A stretch of 28,603 nucleotides of DNA, taken from assembly GCA_934317185.1 (NCBI GenBank), contig CAKREJ010000012.1, positions 1 through 28,603 on the forward strand. The letters are read 5' to 3'. Positions within the stretch are counted from its first letter, which is position 1. Each line of letters opens with the position of its first letter. This DNA comes from an uncultured Anaerobutyricum sp. GTDB lineage: Bacteria > Bacillota > Clostridia > Lachnospirales > Lachnospiraceae. A program made the position numbers and the translations under genes. Shown piece after piece: positions 7,185-13,223 of this stretch. Below the pieces are notes generated by a model that ran no database searches, was not told where the DNA came from, and saw only the letters and a program-made list of their open reading frames with translations.

Positions 7185-8132
7185 TTATATCCCCCATCTG
7201 TTTAACGCTGCACCATTTAAATAATCGTAGTTTACTCCCTGAACATAGTTTTTTGCTTCCATGAGTTCTTTCCACTCATCTGTCAGCTTCCACCAACTAT
7301 TCCCCCAATTTGAGAAAGCCGCATCTTTTTCCGGTATACGGCTTAGTAATCTTTCCACTGTAATATCCGGTCTTAATAATGCAATAAATTCGGCAAGACG
7401 CTCTAAATATTCTTCCTTCGAACAAATCGTAATCTCTCCTTTAGCGTACTTTTCATAAAGTCCACTTTTTTTCGGAATATATAAAGAATGCAGCTTAACC
7501 ATCGTAACAGGCAGTGCTGATAAAATTCTTGAAGCTTCCTTTACATCTTCCATCGTATCTCCCGGAAGATTTAAAATCATATGTACACAGACCGGAAAAT
7601 GATAAGGTGCAATTCTTAAAACAGCATCCAGAAATTCTGCAAGTCCATGTCCCCTGTTCATTGCAGCAAGTGTATGATAATTTACCGTTTGTAAACCAAG
7701 CTCAATTGAAACTTCTATCCCTGTCCGGAAACGAAATTCTTTAAAAGCTTCTAAATACTCCTGACGAATGCAGTCCGGTCTTGTTGATAAGCAGATTTCT
7801 ACAACATTGTCGACCTCTGCCGCTTCCTTCATATAGTTAAGAAGTATGGAGAGTGGCAAAAAGGTATTGGTATAGTTTTGAAAATAGGCAATGAACTTAT
7901 GTGCATTATAACGCTTCTCTACTTTTTCTCTGGATGCCAGCATCTGCGAACGCACTGTTAGCGAGTTATCTGATGCCTCAAAGCCAGTTCCTACATCCGC
8001 ACAAAAAAGGCATCCTCTCCCTTCTTTTTTGTTTGGACAACTTACGGGAAGGTTGACCGGAAGCTTATATACCTTTTCCCCATATCTATCTTTTAAATAT
8101 TTTGAATATGCGTAATAATATTGTTTTTCCAT
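7185..8132 (-). CDS. Radical SAM protein, TIGR01212/YhcC family
   Basis: A 315-residue radical SAM protein. The [4Fe-4S] ligands are Cys32, Cys41 and Cys44 (C-x8-C-x2-C), the spacing typical of TIGR01212. The N-terminus YYYAYSKYLKDRYGEKVYKLP and the segment IELGLQTVNYHTLAAMNRGH also match that family. Its reaction is not established in my knowledge. The ATG has no visible Shine-Dalgarno sequence and lies only 18 nt after a strong terminator-like hairpin, yet the family N-terminus begins here and an in-frame stop lies just upstream. It is the first gene of the HlyD-like/yggS/sepF run. Confidence 0.9.
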   Translation of the reverse strand: MEKQYYYAYSKYLKDRYGEKVYKLPVNLPVSCPNKKEGRGCLFCADVGTGFEASDNSLTVRSQMLASREKVEKRYNAHKFIAYFQNYTNTFLPLSILLNYMKEAAEVDNVVEICLSTRPDCIRQEYLEAFKEFRFRTGIEVSIELGLQTVNYHTLAAMNRGHGLAEFLDAVLRIAPYHFPVCVHMILNLPGDTMEDVKEASRILSALPVTMVKLHSLYIPKKSGLYEKYAKGEITICSKEEYLERLAEFIALLRPDITVERLLSRIPEKDAAFSNWGNSWWKLTDEWKELMEAKNYVQGVNYDYLNGAALNRWGI

Positions 8133-8150
8133 TTTAGCTTAAACCATAAA

Positions 8151-8182
8151 AAGGCGGCCTCATAATATTATGAGGCGCCTTA
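8151..8182 (-). terminator. Intrinsic terminator downstream of the small P-loop gene
   Basis: On the minus strand AAGGCG pairs with CGCCTT around the inner palindrome CCTCATAATATTATGAGG, with a one-base bulge. TTTTTATGG follows. Stem stability plus the T run make this the best intrinsic terminator in the window. It probably ends the 8283-8699 transcript. Its 3' end is 18 nt before the radical SAM start codon. Confidence 0.75.
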
Positions 8183-8282
8183 AACCTTTTCGTATCTTAT
8201 TCAAATTCAAATGTCTTCAAATTCCAGAAAATCCGTCATATATGTATATTGCCGGACGGTTCTGCGTCAGATAATATCAAAA

Positions 8283-8699
8283 TTATAATGCGTGGGAAAC
8301 GTATTTCTTTACCGCTTCTGGCATATCTTCTTTATCTACGGAAGCACTGATTACAAAATCTACTTCAAACTTATCAGATAAAGCACTCAGTTTTTCAACT
8401 GCATAATCAAGATTGTCCTCAATGCATGCGGTAGTAAGGAAACTGTCAAGATAAATCTTATCCAGATCATGATCCTGAGAAAGAATTCCTGCAATGAATC
8501 CAATGAACATATCGGTATCTGTAATATTGAACTCAGGAACTACGATAAGACGAATCTGATTGCTCAGCTCATACATATGTTTATTGTTCTTATCAAGGTA
8601 AACGATCGTGCCTTTCGTAAGCTTAATGTCATCGTTCACCTGCTGAATTAAGATTTTGGTTTTTCCTTTTCCTTTCGCTCCTGCAATAATATCAATCAT
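8283..8699 (-). CDS. Small P-loop protein of unknown function
   Basis: A 138-residue protein that opens with a Walker A motif, GAKGKGKT at residues 7-14, and has a possible Walker B strand at KIYLDSFL. It is shorter than a complete RecA- or PilT-like ATPase core and shows no sensor or arginine-finger motif I can name. I do not recognise its function. Similar proteins may carry loose 'PilT-like' labels, but there is no pilus gene nearby. The start has AAAGGAGG about 8 nt upstream. It has its own promoter and is followed by a strong terminator, so it looks monocistronic between two envelope operons. Confidence 0.75.
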   Translation of the reverse strand: MIDIIAGAKGKGKTKILIQQVNDDIKLTKGTIVYLDKNNKHMYELSNQIRLIVVPEFNITDTDMFIGFIAGILSQDHDLDKIYLDSFLTTACIEDNLDYAVEKLSALSDKFEVDFVISASVDKEDMPEAVKKYVSHAL

Positions 8700-8787
8700 G
8701 TGAATATCCTCCTTTAGATATATATTATTGGACTGTAGTCCTTTCTTTTGTAAGGTAAAAGACCCGTGCCAATTCTTTTATATATAT

Positions 8788-8816
8788 ATTATAATTTATA
8801 TCATATAAAAGCACAA
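8788..8816 (-). promoter_or_regulatory. Promoter of the small P-loop gene
   Basis: On the minus strand TTGTGC (8816-8811), a 17-nt spacer and a perfect TATAAT (8793-8788) in a very AT-rich stretch. The -35 abuts the dacA stop codon. The leader (about 80 nt) holds a short GGAC-TACA-GTCC stem before the ribosome binding site. Confidence 0.6.
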
Positions 8817-8819
8817 CCT

Positions 8820-9785
8820 TTAATTTACTGTTTTCTCTAATAACTGTGTCATAGATGAATACAGTGCCTCCTTCGTCTGTGCACCTAACACTACAGAGAA
8901 GAAACGCTCTCCCTTTTTATTCTTTGTCATAACGATCAGACATGACTTTGCCATAGAAGTAGTACCAGTTTTACCTCCATACATAACAACACCTTCCGGC
9001 ACAGGAAATTCATTCAGCAAATAATAGTTTGTACTCTGCATATATTCATTGATCTGTGTCTTTTTAGGTGTCGTATAGGTCATCGTATAATCTTTTGACG
9101 ATACCGTATCAACAAAAACATCATACTTTACCGCCTCTTTAAATATAAGATAAAGATCATATGCTGTTGTATAATGATCATTATCATGGAGTCCATTCGG
9201 ATTTACAAAATGTGTATGTGTTGCTCCAAGTTCTTTCGCTTTTGCATTCATCATATCTACAAATTTTGATTCAGAACCAGCAACATACTCTGCCAATATT
9301 ACAGCACAATCATTCGCAGACTTGATCATCATCGTATGGAAAACCTGTCCTACTGTAACCGTGTCTCCTTTTGTAAGGGTACTGATAACGGCTCCGTTTT
9401 CTGTCAGGTTGATATCATGCTTCAACGTAATCTCATCATCCAGATTACCATGTTCTAATGTCAACAAAGCTGTCATTACTTTCGTAATACTTGCCGGATA
9501 TATCTTATCAAAACAATGATAAGATTCTACAATCTCATCTGTGCTGTCATTGATAACTAAATCTGCATAATCTTTGCTTTGATAATCAGGGTCAGTCGCT
9601 TCCGCTTCTGATAAAACAGCCAGATCCGATGCCATCCCTTTTAGACCAGAACCGGCAGCTTCTTTATTTTTCGTATAATATCCATCAAACGAATCTGTAA
9701 TCTGAAAAAGATTTCCATTACAGCCGGTGCATAATGCCACTGCCAGCACAAATATGCTAACAGTGGATAATATTTTTTTCTTCAT
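8820..9785 (-). CDS. D-alanyl-D-alanine carboxypeptidase, peptidase S11 (PBP5/DacA family)
   Basis: A 321-residue penicillin-binding serine carboxypeptidase that trims the terminal D-Ala of peptidoglycan stem peptides outside the cell. The three active-site motifs are Ser99-x-x-Lys102 (SITK), Ser156-Ala-Asn158 (SAN) and Lys272-Thr-Gly (KTG). The N-terminus is a secretion signal ending in LCTGC, so Cys22 may be lipidated, although the lipobox is imperfect. No C-terminal amphipathic anchor is evident, which fits a lipid-anchored form. I chose the ATG at 9785-9783; a GTG two codons upstream is less likely. It closes the shape/division operon, 21 nt after mgsA. Confidence 0.93.
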   Translation of the reverse strand: MKKKILSTVSIFVLAVALCTGCNGNLFQITDSFDGYYTKNKEAAGSGLKGMASDLAVLSEAEATDPDYQSKDYADLVINDSTDEIVESYHCFDKIYPASITKVMTALLTLEHGNLDDEITLKHDINLTENGAVISTLTKGDTVTVGQVFHTMMIKSANDCAVILAEYVAGSESKFVDMMNAKAKELGATHTHFVNPNGLHDNDHYTTAYDLYLIFKEAVKYDVFVDTVSSKDYTMTYTTPKKTQINEYMQSTNYYLLNEFPVPEGVVMYGGKTGTTSMAKSCLIVMTKNKKGERFFSVVLGAQTKEALYSSMTQLLEKTVN

Positions 9786-9806
9786 AGTCACTCTTTTCTT
9801 TATTAA

Positions 9807-10202
9807 TTATCTGTACATCTCACGCCATTCAAGATCTCCTCTTTCAAGAGCCTTAACTAATAATTCAGCCGTTGCAAGATTCGTTGCAAGCGGAATGTTG
9901 TGTACGTCACATAAATGCATAACATTAAAAATATCCGGCTCATGAATCTGCTGATTCTGAGGATCACGAAGAAAGATGACCATATCTATAAGATTATGCT
10001 CTATCTGAGATGCCATCTGCTGTTCCCCTCCAAGTGGTCCTGCCAGATATTTGTGTATAGTGAGGTTGGTCACCTCCTCAATCAATCTTCCGGTCGTTGC
10101 TGTCGCAAACAATTCGTGTTTATTGAGAATTCCTCTGTACGCAATACAAAAATTCTGCATCAGTTTCTTTTTTCCATCATGTGCGATTAATCCAATATTC
10201 AT
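9807..10202 (-). CDS. mgsA: Methylglyoxal synthase (catalytic Asp replaced by Glu)
   Basis: A 131-residue protein of standard methylglyoxal synthase length, which converts dihydroxyacetone phosphate to methylglyoxal and phosphate. Family landmarks are IALxAHDGKK-like IGLIAHDGKK (His8), ATTGRL, LAGPLGG (53-59), FLRDP (Asp80) and HEPD (His87). The residue matching the catalytic base Asp71 of the E. coli enzyme (GGDQQ) is Glu60 here (GGEQQ, codon GAA at 10025-10023), so activity may be altered. GGAGGGG lies 6 nt before the ATG. It sits 12 nt after rodA; an mgsA beside rodA is a recurring Clostridia arrangement. Confidence 0.93.
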   Translation of the reverse strand: MNIGLIAHDGKKKLMQNFCIAYRGILNKHELFATATTGRLIEEVTNLTIHKYLAGPLGGEQQMASQIEHNLIDMVIFLRDPQNQQIHEPDIFNVMHLCDVHNIPLATNLATAELLVKALERGDLEWREMYR

Positions 10203-10214
10203 ATATTTCCCCTC

Positions 10215-11339
10215 CTAGTAGTGTCTTTGTAGTCCAATATTTAGCACAATCCCTATACCTGCCATGTAACTTAGTAATGATGTCAAACCATAACTTACAA
10301 ACGGTAGTGGCAATCCTGTATTCGGAAGTAATTCTGTTGCCACACCTATATTTATAAATGACTGAAAGCCTATCAACGCTCCCATTCCTACTGCAATGAG
10401 CCGTCCGCTCATATTTTTCGCAACATAGGCCGTCTTTAAACATTCTATCATTATTATAGCCAATAATGCAATAACAATAACACTGCCAACAAAACCTGTT
10501 TCTTCTCCTACTACGGAAAAGATAAAGTCTGTCTGCTGTTCAGACACAAATCCTGTATCCGATACCGTAACGTCTGCAATTGTGTTATTGTTTAATCCCT
10601 TTCCATATAATTTTCCCGAACCAATCGCCATAACAGAATTATCCTGCTGATACGCTGTTGTCGATGAATATTTTGACGGTTCAAGGAAGGTCATGATACG
10701 GGTAACCTGATAATCATGCAGCAAAATCTGATTAGGTGTCTGAATATACCATACAAAGAGAAATCCAAGCGGTATAATAATCGGTATGATAATTTTTAAC
10801 CACTTTTTGATTAGTGCTGCTGAAAATCCACCTGTAAAAATTACCGATAATAAAATAAATGTAATATCCAATGTTGTGGACAGATTCGGTTCGATCACTA
10901 CCAGAAAAAGAGGCAGGGCACATAACAGTGCAAGTCTGAAAAGTACCTTCCATTCCATGAAGTCTTCTTCATGCTCCTGTATGTATACAGCTACAAATAT
11001 TATCATGATTATCTTTGTAAGCTCCGATGGCTGCAATCTGGTAAAACCAAGATCAATCCATCTCTGAGCACCATTTACCTTAACACCGACAAGTTTTACA
11101 AGAACAAGTAAGACAATATTAAGCAGATATAAAACTCTGTTGAACCCACATACAAAATTAAAATTTACAACTGACAAAACCAACATTACACCTGCACAAA
11201 ATATAAGTCCCACCAGCTGTTTACCTGTATAACTGCTGTCTGCACTATTAATAAACAATACACCCATTCCACTCAAGACAAGAACTGTACTTATCAATAC
11301 CCAATTATAATTTTTAAATTGGTATTTCTGCTTTAACAT
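10215..11339 (-). CDS. rodA: RodA/FtsW-type SEDS peptidoglycan polymerase
   Basis: A 374-residue polytopic membrane protein (about 10 helices) of the SEDS glycosyltransferase family, which polymerises lipid II with a class B PBP partner. Signatures include RLQPSELTKI (about 101-110), the loop motif TDFIFSVVGEE, and PLPFVSYGLTSLLSYMAGIGI near the C-terminus. The frame stays open 45 codons upstream, but the ATG at 11339 has GGAGGAG 4-6 nt before it and the upstream part overlaps minE, so this start is preferred. With mreBCD and PBP2 in the same operon, RodA of the elongasome is more likely than FtsW. Confidence 0.95.
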   Translation of the reverse strand: MLKQKYQFKNYNWVLISTVLVLSGMGVLFINSADSSYTGKQLVGLIFCAGVMLVLSVVNFNFVCGFNRVLYLLNIVLLVLVKLVGVKVNGAQRWIDLGFTRLQPSELTKIIMIIFVAVYIQEHEEDFMEWKVLFRLALLCALPLFLVVIEPNLSTTLDITFILLSVIFTGGFSAALIKKWLKIIIPIIIPLGFLFVWYIQTPNQILLHDYQVTRIMTFLEPSKYSSTTAYQQDNSVMAIGSGKLYGKGLNNNTIADVTVSDTGFVSEQQTDFIFSVVGEETGFVGSVIVIALLAIIMIECLKTAYVAKNMSGRLIAVGMGALIGFQSFINIGVATELLPNTGLPLPFVSYGLTSLLSYMAGIGIVLNIGLQRHY

Positions 11340-11358
11340 GTTTCTCCTCCTGCGTTCA

Positions 11359-11634
11359 TTATCTAGGAGATCGTAATTCTTTAATCGGTATATTTGCATA
11401 AATTGCCGGAACATTTCCATGTCCGCCATCCGATTCTGTCTGGGTAATCTGAATATCCAGCCCTTCTGTATCAATCTCCATGTATTTCGAAATCACTTTT
11501 ATTATGTCGTTTTTTATCAATTCCATCGTTTCCGGCGAACAATTTGCTCTGTCGGATACCAGAACAAGCTTCAACCTGTCCTTTGCGGTATTTCCCGATG
11601 TTTTTTTTCTAAGAAATCCATCTATGAATCCCAT
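11359..11634 (-). CDS. minE: Cell division topological specificity factor MinE
   Basis: A 91-residue MinE. The N-terminal membrane/MinD-binding region (MGFIDGFLRKK...AKDRLKLVLVSDR) and the topological specificity domain (SPETMELIKNDIIKVISKYMEID...) are both present. MinE stimulates MinD ATPase and drives pole-to-pole oscillation of MinCD. AAGGGGGAG lies about 6 nt before the ATG. It follows minD by 14 nt and precedes rodA by 19 nt. Its presence shows an oscillating Min system rather than the DivIVA/MinJ type. Confidence 0.96.
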   Translation of the reverse strand: MGFIDGFLRKKTSGNTAKDRLKLVLVSDRANCSPETMELIKNDIIKVISKYMEIDTEGLDIQITQTESDGGHGNVPAIYANIPIKELRSPR

Positions 11635-11648
11635 TAGGTTCTCCCCCT

Positions 11649-12440
11649 TTAATAGCCTCTCTTAAATAAATTTGCTATCTTTCTCAGGATGCCCTCTGTC
11701 TCAAATTCCATAATAGGAACTTCTTCTCCAAGCACTCTGTGACAAATATTAGCAAACGCTCTCCCTGCCTGTGTATCTGATCCTACAAGCGGCTCTCCTT
11801 CATTTGTTGCTATGACGATACTTTCATCATCCGGAACTACCCCAATTAAATCAATAGCAAGAATATCTACAACATCCTCTACGGACATCATATCCCCTCT
11901 CTTTACCATATCCATACGAATTCTATTTACGACCAGCTCGATGTGCTTTAGTTCCTCAGCCTCTAAAAGACCAATGATACGATCTGCATCACGAATTGCA
12001 GAAACTTCCGGAGTCGTAACGATGATTGCTCTATCTGCTCCTGCGATTGCATTCTTGAATCCCTGCTCGATTCCCGCCGGGCAATCCAGAATAATATAAT
12101 CAAAATCCTCACGCAGTTCATCTACCAGTTTCTTCATCTGCTCCGGACTCACCGCACTTTTATCTCTGGTCTGTGCTGAAGGCAGCAGAAAAAGATTCGA
12201 ATATCTTTTATCCTTGATCAATGCCTGTTTCAACCGGCAGTTTCCCTCAACAACATCTACCAGATTATATACGATTCGATTCTCCAGTCCCATAACAACA
12301 TCCAGATTACGAAGTCCGATATCCGTATCGATCAAAACAACTTTTTTATCAAGCTTTGCCAGTCCCGTTCCTATGTTTGCCGTTGTAGTGGTTTTCCCAA
12401 CTCCGCCCTTTCCGGATGTAATAACTATTACCTCACTCAT
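11649..12440 (-). CDS. minD: Septum site-determining ATPase MinD
   Basis: A 263-residue ParA/MinD ATPase with the deviant Walker A motif GKGGVGKTTTT at residues 10-20, the Walker B-like DYIILDCPAGIE and the switch region VTTPEVSAIRDADR. The C-terminus RKIANLFKRGY is the amphipathic membrane-targeting helix. ATP-bound MinD dimers bind membrane and recruit MinC to block FtsZ assembly away from midcell. GGAG lies 10 nt before the ATG. It follows minC by 22 nt. Confidence 0.98.
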   Translation of the reverse strand: MSEVIVITSGKGGVGKTTTTANIGTGLAKLDKKVVLIDTDIGLRNLDVVMGLENRIVYNLVDVVEGNCRLKQALIKDKRYSNLFLLPSAQTRDKSAVSPEQMKKLVDELREDFDYIILDCPAGIEQGFKNAIAGADRAIIVTTPEVSAIRDADRIIGLLEAEELKHIELVVNRIRMDMVKRGDMMSVEDVVDILAIDLIGVVPDDESIVIATNEGEPLVGSDTQAGRAFANICHRVLGEEVPIMEFETEGILRKIANLFKRGY

Positions 12441-12462
12441 CTTTTATTCTCCTTTAAATTAC

Positions 12463-13209
12463 TTAACTAATACTAATCTCACTAATCAACGACCTTGTAA
12501 TCGTTTCAATGAAAATATTATCATTCTCGACAAATGCAAGCTTTGCAAGCAACTCCGGTCGATTCTTCTTTTTTGTGTTCTTCCTTGTATTCTTTCCTGC
12601 CGGATCCGGCGAACGGGCGATATAACTGCCAATCTGAATCTGCATCGGTTCCATCATAAGTGCTGCCACAAAAGCTGTTTTATCTTCGGGATACCCTGCA
12701 TGAACCGTTCCCTTCAAACATCCCAATACTACAACATTCCCCCCGGCAATAACCTGTGCTCCCGGGTTAATATCTCCCAATACTACTATGCTTCCATCCA
12801 CCTCTATTTTCTGACCGGAACGCAATGTTCCCCGGTAAAACTGTCCATTCTTTGCAATACGATTCTCCGGAACAGAACTGCCCTTTTTCGTTTTTTCTTC
12901 TTTTTCTGATTCCTGAATCTGGGCAAGTACTCTGGAGAACTCTGCTTCATATGCCTTTGCTCCGTCGATCACGCAGCTTATATTCAAACCACTGTTCTCT
13001 GTTATCGTATCTACCAGAAGATTCTGTTCACCGGATGTAAGCTCTCTGCCGGTAAAGCTTATAGCTATCGGCTTTTTTAAATCAAAAAAATGAGTAGATT
13101 CTTTAAATTTCTCCGCTACCTCCTTAAGAAGCTCTTCAAAAGGAAGCGTTGGATTCAGCACAATCTGAAATCCATATTTATTCCCTTTAATAATAACGGA
13201 ACTTTTCAT
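12463..13209 (-). CDS. minC: Septum site-determining protein MinC
   Basis: A 248-residue MinC. The N-terminal FtsZ-inhibiting domain (about 1-100) is followed by a charged linker (ESEKEEKTKKG) and the C-terminal beta-helix (about 120-225), with RSGQKIEVDGSIVVLGDINP and GGNVVVLGCLKGTVHAGYP, which binds MinD and dimerises. A Lys/Arg-rich segment (GKNTRKNTKKKNRPELL) precedes the last strand. GGAGGAG lies directly before the ATG region. It starts 14 nt after the PBP2 gene, so the Min system is transcribed with the elongation machinery. Confidence 0.93.
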   Translation of the reverse strand: MKSSVIIKGNKYGFQIVLNPTLPFEELLKEVAEKFKESTHFFDLKKPIAISFTGRELTSGEQNLLVDTITENSGLNISCVIDGAKAYEAEFSRVLAQIQESEKEEKTKKGSSVPENRIAKNGQFYRGTLRSGQKIEVDGSIVVLGDINPGAQVIAGGNVVVLGCLKGTVHAGYPEDKTAFVAALMMEPMQIQIGSYIARSPDPAGKNTRKNTKKKNRPELLAKLAFVENDNIFIETITRSLISEISIS

Positions 13210-13223
13210 ATCTCCTCCTGTTT

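Noticed and set aside
10177..10443. 88-codon minus-strand frame
   Set aside because: Overlaps the end of rodA and the start of mgsA in another frame; both of those are firmly identified.
11340..11474. N-terminal extension of rodA by 45 codons
   Set aside because: It overlaps minE, is polar and arginine-rich, and the ATG at 11339 has a strong ribosome binding site.
12214..12909. 231-codon open frame on the plus strand
   Set aside because: It lies antisense to minD and minC, has no ribosome binding site, and its translation is rich in Ser, Thr, Arg and Cys as expected for a shadow frame.
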